Source: JBHYDC01 sp051861205 (GTDB lineage Bacteria; Pseudomonadota; Alphaproteobacteria; Rhizobiales; Pleomorphomonadaceae). Taken from it: DNA of 64,000 nt. Below, one piece after another: positions 18,954 through 30,037 of the stretch. Position numbers and translations under genes: made by a program. How positions within the stretch are numbered: the first letter of the stretch is position 1; the number at the start of each line of letters is the position of its first letter. Under the pieces are notes generated by a model, which saw nothing but the letters and a program-made list of their open reading frames with translations, searched no databases and was not told where the DNA came from. The stretch is from positions 48,826 through 112,825 of the forward strand of contig JBHYDC010000015.1 of the NCBI GenBank assembly GCA_051861205.1, given 5' to 3'.

Positions 18954-19262
18954 TGGATGACACGCGGATGCCGGGCTCGATTCCGCTCACTGCTCCGACA
19001 TCACGAGACGCCGACAAATCCCGCCAGAGGGGCCCGGAGCAACCTTTAACTTGGTCCATATGGTAGGTGTTTTCCCGAATAAAAGGGGGCGACCCGCCGA
19101 TCGCGGCGGAATCTTGGCGAATGCGTGAGGGCGAGGCCGATTGTCGGGGGTCTTGCCTTGTACATGAAAACTTTGGCATGAGATTAGATTGAATATGGGC
19201 GGCCCCACGCCCGGTATCTGCCAGGAATTGTTGGCCGGAACGGGGAAACGAGGCCCCATGCG
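18954..19262. other. Divergent intergenic region terC / GT2 gene
   Basis: No coding frame supported on either strand. Contains a GC hairpin on the terC leader side (near 19016-19045) and an AT-richer stretch at 19050-19200 that should hold both promoters. No recognised riboswitch. Confidence 0.5.
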
Positions 19263-20303
19263 ATGAGCGCCGAGCGGCACCCATACCCATCGGCCGATAT
19301 CGCGGGGGTTACCGCGCGGCCCTCGGCCTATGAAGCGCTGCGCGCGGCGGCGGCGACGGCCTACTACCGGCTGACCGGACCAAAACCCAAGGTGCCGCTG
19401 ACGCTCGATCTCATCGGCGGCGGTGCGCCACGGCCACTGACGCCAAGCGATCTGCCGTTGGTCTTCCCGGCTCGCAACGACCGGGCGATCCTACCGTCGT
19501 TGCTTGCCCATTACAGGCGCCTCGGCGTCACCCGCTTCATCTGCGTCGATGATCGCTCCGACGACGGCACCCGCGAGTTCTTGTGCGAGCAGCCGGATGT
19601 GGATGTGTACCAGGCCAACGTCCGGTTCCAGGCGGCGCTGGCTGGACGTTTCTGGCGGATGATGCTGTTTCGCCGCTATGGCATGAACCGCTGGTATGTG
19701 AGCATCGATACCGACGAGTTCATGATCTACCAGGATCATAACCGTGTCGGCCTTGCCGAACTCGCGCGCATTTTGGAACGGCGGGGCATTTGGCGCCTGC
19801 CCGCCCCGATGATCGACGCCTATCCGGCCGGCCGGCTCACCGATGCCGCTTTCGACGGCCGGGACGGGCGCATGCCGTGGCAGGTGGCCGGGCTCATAGA
19901 CGGTTCAGACTATACGGTCCGGCGCGGCACGCGGGCGCTTTCGGTGGAAGGCGGCGTCCGGCGGCGGCTGTTCGGGGTGAAGCAGGAGCTGATCAAATAT
20001 CCGCTGATCTATTGGACGGAGCGCTGCGGATACGCCCACAGCATCCACCAGCCGCTTCCCTTCGGCGCCAATCTCGCGCCGATCTATGCGGTCCTCTTGC
20101 ACTTTAAATTCTTCGCTGATGCGGTCGAAAGCTTCAAGGCGATCGTGAGGGACGGGCAGTATTACAAAGCTTCGAAAGAATACGCCGCCATCGTTTCGCA
20201 GATCGAGAGCCCGGACACCCTGACGCTGGAATATGGCGGATCCATCCCGATCGGGTCCGCTGAGGAACTGATGAGGAGGGGCTTTTTCCTGCCGTGGCGC
20301 TGA
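19263..20303 (+). CDS. Glycosyltransferase family 2 protein
   Basis: 346 residues without membrane helices. A GT-A fold is visible: LPLVFPARNDRAILPSLLAHYRRLG opens the nucleotide-binding half, FICVDDRSDDGTREFL supplies the first acidic pair, and YVSIDTDEFMIY is the metal-binding D-x-D segment (around 144-155). It resembles the glyco_tranf_2_4 / GT92-like proteins that begin from a single-strand address to a sugar acceptor. Donor and acceptor unknown. GAGG precedes the ATG. It ends exactly one base before the convergent lepA stop codon begins, with no spacer and no terminator. Confidence 0.82.
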   Translation: MSAERHPYPSADIAGVTARPSAYEALRAAAATAYYRLTGPKPKVPLTLDLIGGGAPRPLTPSDLPLVFPARNDRAILPSLLAHYRRLGVTRFICVDDRSDDGTREFLCEQPDVDVYQANVRFQAALAGRFWRMMLFRRYGMNRWYVSIDTDEFMIYQDHNRVGLAELARILERRGIWRLPAPMIDAYPAGRLTDAAFDGRDGRMPWQVAGLIDGSDYTVRRGTRALSVEGGVRRRLFGVKQELIKYPLIYWTERCGYAHSIHQPLPFGANLAPIYAVLLHFKFFADAVESFKAIVRDGQYYKASKEYAAIVSQIESPDTLTLEYGGSIPIGSAEELMRRGFFLPWR

Positions 20304-22109
<1,806 letters not shown>

Positions 22110-22284
22110 GGGCGGCTTGATAGCATTGCAAGCCCACCCCGCCAAGCGCCGTGGCGAACCGATTCGCACTGTACCGTCAGCGACTGCCAAGGTTGCAGCA
22201 ACAAAGATCCAACCGTTTGAATGCGACATTGCCGCATGGATCAGGCCCCCTGAATTCCTTCAGCTTGAGGCCCAATGTGGAAAA

Positions 22285-22301
22285 AAATTATTATATAATT
22301 T
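22285..22301. repeat. AT-only inverted repeat
   Basis: AAATTAT, spacer TAT, ATAATTT: a perfect 7-bp inverted repeat inside a pure A/T block that follows a run of seven A. It could be a protein-binding site or a weak terminator. Confidence 0.5.
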
Positions 22302-22410
22302 AACACTCATACAGATCGCCTAGGCCGTACTGATGAGCTAAATTACCAAATGGATGTAAAACTCTGGGTAGATCAAGCTCCCACCCTCGCGCAAAAAGCC
22401 AAAAATTCGC

Positions 22411-22452
22411 AAAAAAAGTAAAATCATTGTATCTTTTGATACAATGATTTTA
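22411..22452 (-). terminator. Strong hairpin with U-run on the minus strand
   Basis: A perfect 15-bp inverted repeat (arms 22419-22433 and 22438-22452) with a 4-base loop. Read on the minus strand, it is followed by ACTTTTTTTGCG, the form of an intrinsic terminator. No gene on the minus strand ends here: the nearest upstream on that strand is the antisense of the MarR gene. It therefore suggests an unannotated minus-strand transcript starting between about 22450 and 22650. Confidence 0.6.
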
Positions 22453-22559
22453 GGTGTCGGAAGCTGGAAAAAGCGATTTTTTTATAAGAAAGATACGTCT
22501 AAATGCGGAAAGTGTCTGGATCCTGCGATAAAAAAATGTCGTAGTGCAAACGTAATTAG

Positions 22560-22582
22560 ACAGGTCGATATATCGATTCTGT
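22560..22582. promoter_or_regulatory. Candidate operator of the MarR gene
   Basis: A 12-bp perfect palindrome TCGATATATCGA (22565-22576) within outer matches ACAG ... CTGT. It lies 62 bases before the MarR start codon, where an autorepressor site is expected. MarR proteins bind palindromes of 16-20 bases; the link is inference. Confidence 0.45.
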
Positions 22583-22644
22583 GATCCTCGGCGGGGGCGG
22601 TAGGGTTACAGATAGGGCATGCCGCCTCGGAGACGTCGGGCGCA

Positions 22645-23139
22645 ATGGAAGAAACGCCACTTTCCAATAAGTTGGCCGCATTGGCGCTGGCCATAACAGA
22701 TGCGACATTGGCTGAAACGGATGATCTGGCGCCGACCGCGGTTGCGGCGCTTATCACCATCAGGGATCGGGAGCCCATGTCGATCGGCGAGATCGCTCAT
22801 GTGGTGGGACTGTCCCATTCTGCCGCCGTTCGCCTAGTGGACCGACTAGAAAAGGATTGGCTTGTCCGCCGACAGCGGCGGATCGGTCGCGAGGTCATGG
22901 TCGAGATTACCGCACGAGGTCGCCGCCGCGCTCAGCAGCTTCAGGAAAATCGGATGAAAGCTGTCGCCGATTTCCTGTCCGGCCTGAAACCGGATCAGCA
23001 ATTTGGGCTGAACGAGCTTATCGACAGGATCATCTTGGAGCGTGCCAACGGCGATACTATGATCGTCGGTCAGTTCTGCCGGATGTGCGACCGGAATGGC
23101 TGCAACTGCGGGCTCCATAACGAAGCCGAACGGGCTTAA
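22645..23139 (+). CDS. MarR-type winged-helix regulator with Cys-rich tail
   Basis: 164 residues. The winged-helix core (about 30-105) reads MSIGEIAHVVGLSHSAAVRLVDRLEKDWLV, then RIGREVMVEITARGRRRA for the wing, as in MarR repressors. The C-terminal tail carries Cys145, Cys148, Cys153, Cys155 and His158 in a C-x2-C-x4-C-x-C-x2-H arrangement, which suggests a zinc, iron-sulfur or redox-sensing site. DNA-binding homodimer is assumed from the family. The ATG at 22645 lacks a strong ribosome site but fits the domain. Target genes unknown; the palindrome at 22560-22582 may be its own operator. It is followed by a convergent methyltransferase gene. Confidence 0.8.
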   Translation: MEETPLSNKLAALALAITDATLAETDDLAPTAVAALITIRDREPMSIGEIAHVVGLSHSAAVRLVDRLEKDWLVRRQRRIGREVMVEITARGRRRAQQLQENRMKAVADFLSGLKPDQQFGLNELIDRIILERANGDTMIVGQFCRMCDRNGCNCGLHNEAERA

Positions 23140-23199
23140 GCAAGGCATGGCGGGGATGGTTTGCCCAGCCAGATCACATGCAGCCGCATTGCGCTGTTA

Positions 23200-23820
23200 T
23201 CAGCCCTCGGCTTTGGTGTAGGTCCACACCCGCGCCGGTGGNNNNNNNNNNATCCAGTCGCTCGTGTCGAGTGTCCAATGTCCCGGATTGTCGGGAACCG
23301 GCGGCACCAAAGCGTAAGAAAACTGGATGAATGGACGCCCCGGCGGCAAGAGCGACATCGCCTCTTCCATCAGATCGATCCGTTGCGGCGCTGGCCGCGT
23401 GAACAACGGCAGACTGGAAACGATCGCGGCGATCTCGCCGATCCCATGTTTCTCCAGCGTTTTGCGCAGCGAGTAGGCATCGCCCTCGATGACGCTGATT
23501 CCATTGAAACGCCTTGCGAGATGGCGCGCAAAGTCGGTGTTGAATTCAATCGCGTTAAGTTGCTCGGGCCGCACGCCGCGCTTCAAGATCGCGGCTGTTA
23601 CAGCACCGGTACCCGGCCCGAGTTCGATCACGGCGCCCGGCCAATCCGGGTTGATCCGCGCGGCCATCTGCCGTGCGAGGGCACGACCGGATGGGCTGAT
23701 TGCGCCTGTTGTCAGCGGTTTGGAGGCCCAGGTTTTGATGAAGCGAAACTCGTCGCCGCAAGCGTCTCCAAATTTCCGCGGGGTCTTCTTGGCCGCATTG
23801 TGCACCCGGTGCCCGCGCAT
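23200..23820 (-). CDS. pmtA: PmtA-like phospholipid N-methyltransferase
   Basis: About 206 residues, Rossmann methyltransferase of the rhizobial PmtA group, which methylates phosphatidylethanolamine with S-adenosylmethionine to give phosphatidylcholine precursors. Visible: FIKTWASKPLTTGAISPSG, the SAM motif VIELGPGTGAVTAAIL, AIEFNTDFARHLARRF, IVSSLPLFTRP and the family ending PPARVWTY. Ten undetermined bases interrupt it four codons before that ending; the frame is kept across them and known relatives have a similar number of residues there, so the gene is probably intact. The ATG at 23820 has AAGGA upstream; a TTG at 23850 opens the frame. A relative acting on another substrate is possible. 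Confidence 0.8.
   Translation of the reverse strand: MRGHRVHNAAKKTPRKFGDACGDEFRFIKTWASKPLTTGAISPSGRALARQMAARINPDWPGAVIELGPGTGAVTAAILKRGVRPEQLNAIEFNTDFARHLARRFNGISVIEGDAYSLRKTLEKHGIGEIAAIVSSLPLFTRPAPQRIDLMEEAMSLLPPGRPFIQFSYALVPPVPDNPGHWTLDTSDWXXXXPPARVWTYTKAEG
23242..23251. other. Run of ten undetermined bases (N)
   Basis: Ten N inside the 3' end of the PmtA-like gene. Probably an assembly placeholder or masked low-quality call. The codon next to it resolves as ATN (Ile or Met), which fits the family, so the true length may be ten or differ by a multiple of three. Confidence 0.95.
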
Positions 23821-24037
23821 GAAGCTTATTCCTTGCCTTTTGCCCCTCAAAGTGCGCCGGCATTAAACCGGTTATTCGCTTTGATCAAGCTGTGCCAAAT
23901 GGCCGTCTATTCGGATCCCAAAAACCCGCACCGCACCATGGCGATTGCGGGTGACCATACGTGACATCGGCAATGATAATCCACATTCATAGCTCAGCTT
24001 CGTGACGAGCCCGCACTTTATTCACAAGCACCTAACG

Positions 24038-25162
24038 TCACCCGCCAAGACCGTCAAAAAAATCCCTGACCTTGGCAAAGAACCCCGTTGATTCCGGATG
24101 GTTTTCGCCGGACGATCCCCGCTCGAATTCCTCCAGCAATTCACGCTGCTTGCGGCTGAGATTCTGCGGCGTTTCAACCACGACGGTGATGTACATGTCG
24201 CCCTGATCGCGCGAGCGCAGCACCGGCATGCCCTTGGATTTCAGCCGGAACTGCTTGCCCGTCTGCGTACCCTCCGGCACCCGCACCCGCGTCTTGCCGC
24301 CCTCGATGGTCGGCACGTCGAACCCGCCGCCGAGCGCCGCCGTGGTCATGGAGATCGGCACGCGGCAGTAAAGGTCTGCTCCGTCGCGCTGGAAGAACTC
24401 ATGCGGCTTCAAGGAAAGGAAGATGTAGAGATCGCCCGAAGGCCCGCCGCGCAGTCCCGCCTCCCCCTCGCCGGCAAGGCGGATGCGAGTGCCATCCTCG
24501 ATACCGGCGGGAATGTTGACCGAGAGCGTGCGCTCCTGCGTGGTGCGGCCGGTTCCCAAACAAGCATCGCAAGGGTCGGCGATGGTTTCGCCCCGTCCCT
24601 GACAGGTCGGGCAGGTCCGCTCGATCGTGAAGAAGCCCTGGCTCGCGCGCACCTTACCGGCGCCCCCGCAGGTGCGGCAGGGCGTTGGCTGTGTTCCGGG
24701 CTTGGCGCCGGACCCGCCGCATTTGGTGCAGGTGATCGAGGTCGGAACCCGAATTTCGACGGTCTTGCCGGAGAACGCCTCTTCGAGCGTGATATCGAGG
24801 TTGTAGCGCAGATCCGCACCGCGTTCGCGCCCGCTGGATCGCCCGCCGCGCCGTCCGCCGCCCATGAATTCGCCGAAGATATCCGACATGGATGGCCCGA
24901 AGCCCTCGCCGCCGCGGGCCCCACCGCCCATACCGTTCTCAAAGGCCGCATGGCCGAACCGGTCGTAAGCGGCGCGTTTCTGAGGATCCTTCAGAACCTC
25001 GTAGGCTTCGCCCGCTTCCTTGAATTTGGCTTCGGCGCCCGTATCGCCGGGGTTCTTGTCCGGATGGAGCTGCATCGCCAGCTTGCGAAAGGCCGCCTTC
25101 AGCGCCTTCTCATCCGCATCGCGGCCGATGCCGAGAACCTCGTAATAGTCGCGCTTGGCCAT
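24038..25162 (-). CDS. dnaJ: Chaperone DnaJ (Hsp40, class A)
   Basis: 374 residues. J domain at 1-70 with the HPD triad in MQLHPDKNPGD, a Gly/Phe-rich stretch (about 75-110), then four zinc-finger repeats CTKCGGSG, CRTCGGAG, CPTCQGRG and CDACLGTG, and the two client-binding barrels. DnaJ delivers clients to DnaK and stimulates its ATPase. The ATG at 25162 begins MAKRDYYEVLGIGRDAD. It follows dnaK on the same strand after 282 bases, the usual dnaK-dnaJ order. Confidence 0.98.
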   Translation of the reverse strand: MAKRDYYEVLGIGRDADEKALKAAFRKLAMQLHPDKNPGDTGAEAKFKEAGEAYEVLKDPQKRAAYDRFGHAAFENGMGGGARGGEGFGPSMSDIFGEFMGGGRRGGRSSGRERGADLRYNLDITLEEAFSGKTVEIRVPTSITCTKCGGSGAKPGTQPTPCRTCGGAGKVRASQGFFTIERTCPTCQGRGETIADPCDACLGTGRTTQERTLSVNIPAGIEDGTRIRLAGEGEAGLRGGPSGDLYIFLSLKPHEFFQRDGADLYCRVPISMTTAALGGGFDVPTIEGGKTRVRVPEGTQTGKQFRLKSKGMPVLRSRDQGDMYITVVVETPQNLSRKQRELLEEFERGSSGENHPESTGFFAKVRDFFDGLGG

Positions 25163-25383
25163 ATCAGCGTCCGGATACCTGAAGGGTCAATCGTTGGATC
25201 ATAAACGGCATCCGCTAAACTGGGTCCACTGGCTTGCTCATGCCGACGATCCAATGCGGAGCTTCGGTGAGGTGTAGGCGGCATGGGAGGCCGCTGAAGC
25301 AGCGGTATGGGCGCCGGCAATATCGCCGCCCGAAAGATCGTCCGGAAGATCGGAAATCATAGAGACCGTCTTGTTCCCTGCGC

Positions 25384-25413
25384 GCATCACCCGGCGCGAG
25401 CGCCGGGTGATGC
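25384..25413 (-). repeat. Perfect 13-bp hairpin between dnaK and dnaJ
   Basis: GCATCACCCGGCG, loop of four, CGCCGGGTGATGC, 32 bases past the dnaK stop. On the minus strand no U-run follows, so it is either a weak terminator or a processing/stabilising stem that sets unequal dnaK and dnaJ mRNA levels. Confidence 0.6.
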
Positions 25414-25444
25414 TTTGAGACGGACACTAACATGACGTCGCGAT

Positions 25445-27343
<1,899 letters not shown>

Positions 27344-27476
27344 GGTGTCATCTCCTTTTGGCGGACCGGCCGGACCCTCTAGCAGAGGCGTCCGATAGAT
27401 CGCCGGTGCGACCGGCCGGTCCCCGCGAAACTCCGGGGTACCCCGGACAAAGCATCCGGGGCATGTTTCTGCCGCT

Positions 27477-27505
27477 ATATAAGTTGGGTGCGGGAGACCC
27501 GCAAG
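27477..27505 (-). promoter_or_regulatory. RpoH-type heat-shock promoter of dnaK
   Basis: On the minus strand CTTG, 18 bases, CTTATAT. This matches the alphaproteobacterial RpoH consensus (CTTG, 17-18 bases, CYTATNT). It would start transcription about 125 bases before dnaK; the leader carries tandem hairpins (CCCCGGA with TCCGGGG, and a second GGGG/CCCC stem). Confidence 0.7.
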
Positions 27506-27583
27506 ACGAGGCTGTCATCGTGCCGTGATGTTCTTGGAGCCGCCAGGGGAGCCCGGCACGAATCGAGCCCAAATTCTGAGGGA

Positions 27584-27967
27584 TCAGGAGGCCTCGACGG
27601 GCGTCATCCAGCCCATAACGGCCCCGGTCGCGTCCTCAATGATCGCGATGCGGCCAACGCCGGGCACATCGAAAGCGGGGCGAAGAACTTTGCCGCCATG
27701 CGCGGCGATCCGGCTGAGAGCCCCATCGATATCATCGACGGCGAGATAGGTGAACCACCGGTCGGTCGGCATATCGCCGCCTAGCGGCACCTCCATCATG
27801 CCGCCCGCCGGCTTGTCCGCTCCCTCCGGCATGAAAAGCCAATAGGAGCCGCCTGCCATCGGCATAGAGGAATAGGTCCAGCCAACCGTCGCGCCATAAA
27901 AGGCTTTGGTCTTTTCCACGTCATGCGTCAGGAGTTCGTTCCAGTGGATGTAACCGTGCGTGGACAT
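27584..27967 (-). CDS. VOC family (glyoxalase-like) protein
   Basis: 127 residues forming one glyoxalase/bleomycin-resistance/dioxygenase fold. The start MSTHGYIHWNELLTHDVEK and the pairs KTKAFYGATVGW and GGMMEVP are typical of small VOC proteins; the end has RIAIIEDATGAVMGWM. Metal ligands are plausible (His8, Glu in IIEDATG) but the substrate is not known. Same strand as the chaperone genes; no special link is implied. Confidence 0.85.
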   Translation of the reverse strand: MSTHGYIHWNELLTHDVEKTKAFYGATVGWTYSSMPMAGGSYWLFMPEGADKPAGGMMEVPLGGDMPTDRWFTYLAVDDIDGALSRIAAHGGKVLRPAFDVPGVGRIAIIEDATGAVMGWMTPVEAS

Positions 27968-28083
27968 GGCAAACCTCCGCTATCCAGATCGGCGATGCCC
28001 TGCAGCATCGCAGGCCGAGGATAACACGCGCGGAACGGGTGGCAGCCTCCACCTCTGGCTCGCAGTCCATAGTCTTAGGTCGA

Positions 28084-28524
28084 TCAGTCGGGATCCTGGC
28101 TCTGGATGAGCGGCGAATTCGGGTCGCCTGCCGCCAAAGCGGCAATGTCGGTCTCGACGAGGCCGACGCGCACTTCCTCGCCGTCGAAGCTGCCGTCGCT
28201 CACGGTCAACCGCACGGGCGCCGATCCGAAGCCGAGGAAACCGCCGACCTCGGTCGTGATCGAAATCGGACGGCCGGCATCGTCCACCTGCACGTCTGCT
28301 ACATCGCCAACATTGATACCGTCGGCGCTGATGACAGGCTTGCCGATCCAGTCCGCCACGGGGGCGACCGCCTTATCATCCGCCGCCGGATCGATCGAGC
28401 CGGTGGCCGAGGGCGGTTCGACGGGCTGAGGCCGCTGAGGTGCCGCCGTCTCCTGCGCAGATACGCTGGCAAGCAAGAGCGGAAGGCCGATGGCGGCGAG
28501 GATGGCAGGGCCGAATTTCGGCAT
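28084..28524 (-). CDS. Exported PRC-barrel domain protein
   Basis: 146 residues from the ATG at 28524 (the frame opens 20 codons earlier at 28584, which would bury the signal peptide). Signal peptide FGPAILAAIGLPLLLASVSA, a Pro/Thr/Ala linker, then a PRC-barrel (about 70-135: DWIGKPVISADGINVGDVAD, ISITTEVGGFLGFGSAPV). PRC-barrels in exported proteins occur widely in Hyphomicrobiales with unknown function; they may bind other envelope components. Confidence 0.8.
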   Translation of the reverse strand: MPKFGPAILAAIGLPLLLASVSAQETAAPQRPQPVEPPSATGSIDPAADDKAVAPVADWIGKPVISADGINVGDVADVQVDDAGRPISITTEVGGFLGFGSAPVRLTVSDGSFDGEEVRVGLVETDIAALAAGDPNSPLIQSQDPD

Positions 28525-28617
28525 GACGCACCTATAGAACGCGGGCGCTATGGGGCGGCCAGCGGCCGTGGACCGCTGTTCCAACGGTCAATGCCGGTCA
28601 GCGCTCTCGGTTCTCCG

Positions 28618-29259
28618 TCAGATCTTCCGGCCCGGGCGGGCCTTGTAGATCGGCAGCGTCCACCCGCGCGCGAGCGCGCCGGCGCGCAGAGCAAAGGCGG
28701 CGGCCGCGCCAGCAAGCGCCGCCAGCCAGAATGGCGATCCCAGGCTGACGAGACCGACATGCACGGCCGCCCCCGCCAGCGCCGCCGTGATGTAGATCTC
28801 GCGCCGCAGAAGAACACTGGGCTCGCCGGCAAGAACGTCGCGGATGATGCCGCCGAAGGTGGCCGTCATCACGCCCATAATCACGGCGGGAACAGGCGGC
28901 GCGCCGGCATCCAGTGCCTTCTCCGCCCCCATCACCGAATAGGCGGCGATCCCAACCGCATCGAGCCAAAGCAGGAGCCTGTAGCGCGACCAATTTGCGT
29001 AGAAGAGATGCGCCGTGAAATAGACGACCACGGCTGAAAGGATCGCGACGACCAGATAGGCCGGCTGGATTATCCAGAAAACCGGCGTCTGGCCAAGCAG
29101 CAGGTCGCGCAACGTGCCGCCGCCGACACCTGTCGCGACCCCGAAAAAGCCGAAGGCCATGATGTCTAGCTGCTTGCGCGAAGCAGCCAGCCCACCCGTG
29201 ACGGCGAACACCGCCACGCCGAGATAGTCGAACAGCCCAAAGAGGGTGATGCCGTCCAT
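28618..29259 (-). CDS. UPF0126 / TRIC-type membrane protein
   Basis: 213 residues, seven helices built from a duplicated unit. Each half carries the family signature: GVATGVGGGTLRDLLLG near 40-56 and FGGIIRDVLAGEPSVLLR near 130-147. Bacterial TRIC homologues form trimeric potassium-permeable channels in the inner membrane. Starts MDGITLFGLFDYLGV. The physiological role in this organism is unknown. Confidence 0.9.
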   Translation of the reverse strand: MDGITLFGLFDYLGVAVFAVTGGLAASRKQLDIMAFGFFGVATGVGGGTLRDLLLGQTPVFWIIQPAYLVVAILSAVVVYFTAHLFYANWSRYRLLLWLDAVGIAAYSVMGAEKALDAGAPPVPAVIMGVMTATFGGIIRDVLAGEPSVLLRREIYITAALAGAAVHVGLVSLGSPFWLAALAGAAAAFALRAGALARGWTLPIYKARPGRKI

Positions 29260-29332
29260 GCCGGATCTCCGGGAGCCCCGGATGCCCCGAATCAGGCCGA
29301 TCGATGAGGTCTCGCTATTTCAGGCTATCTGA

Positions 29333-29929
29333 TCAAACCGTCTTGTCGACCTTGGGCGTATCGGCCTCCGGCGGCACGGGCTGAGCGCCGGGCTTGGGGC
29401 CGCCGCGCGCGACGCCCACCATCGCCGGACGTAGCACCCGGTCGCCGATCCGGTATCCGGTCTGTACGACCTGAACGACAGTGCCATTCGGAACCTCCGG
29501 GTTCGGAACTTCGAACATGGCCTGGTGAAAATTGGGATCGAACCGCTCGCCCACGGGCTCAAGCTTGCGCACGCCATGCTTTTCGAGCGTCTTCGCCAGA
29601 TCCCGCTCGGTCATCTCAACGCCGTCGAGAAGGGCGGTGATGGTTTCGCCGGCACCGACGCGGGCATCCTCCGGCACGGTCGAGAGCGCGCGAGACAGAT
29701 TGTCTGCGACCGAAAGCACGTCGCGGGCAAACGAGGTGACCGCATAGGTCCGGGAGTCCGCGATCTCGCGTTCCGTTCGCCGCCTCAGGTTCTCCATCTC
29801 CGCGAGGGTGCGCAGAAGCTGATCCTTGAGTTCGGCAACCTGAGCGTCCAGAGCCGCCGCGCGCTCGTTTGCCTGCGCAAGGGCGTCACCTTCGGAGCCG
29901 GGGAAATCGGTTTCTGGCTGATCGGTCAT
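29333..29929 (-). CDS. grpE: Nucleotide exchange factor GrpE
   Basis: 198 residues. A long N-terminal coiled coil (AALDAQVAELKDQLLRTLAE, then MENLRRRTEREIAD) and a C-terminal beta domain (VGERFDPNFHQAMFEV ... GYRIGDRVLRPAMVGVARG). GrpE releases ADP from DnaK and acts as a thermosensor. AAGGA precedes the ATG. Upstream, CTTG at 30022-30019 (minus) followed by 17 bases and CCTCAAA is a weak RpoH-like match. Lies directly after hrcA, the common hrcA-grpE order. Confidence 0.97.
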   Translation of the reverse strand: MTDQPETDFPGSEGDALAQANERAAALDAQVAELKDQLLRTLAEMENLRRRTEREIADSRTYAVTSFARDVLSVADNLSRALSTVPEDARVGAGETITALLDGVEMTERDLAKTLEKHGVRKLEPVGERFDPNFHQAMFEVPNPEVPNGTVVQVVQTGYRIGDRVLRPAMVGVARGGPKPGAQPVPPEADTPKVDKTV

Positions 29930-30037
29930 GCCGGATCCTTATGTGAACGAGAGCGAGGGGCGCATCGAAAGCGGCGCCCTTGGAATGGTGCGGATTTGAG
30001 GGTTCCGGGCGAGAAAATCAAGCCGCCGCGTCGCGCA

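Larger units (their letters stand above)
22110..22644. other. AT-rich intergenic island lepA / marR
   Basis: 535 bases with no supported gene and clearly lower GC than the surroundings, above all at 22270-22560. It holds two inverted repeats (22285-22301 and 22419-22452), a palindrome just before the MarR gene (22560-22582), and long A tracts. It could carry promoters for both flanking genes, a small RNA on the minus strand, or be a remnant of transferred DNA. Confidence 0.6.

Noticed and set aside
18954..19262. yybP-ykoY manganese riboswitch upstream of terC
   Set aside because: Often precedes this family, but its conserved core elements could not be found on the minus strand here.
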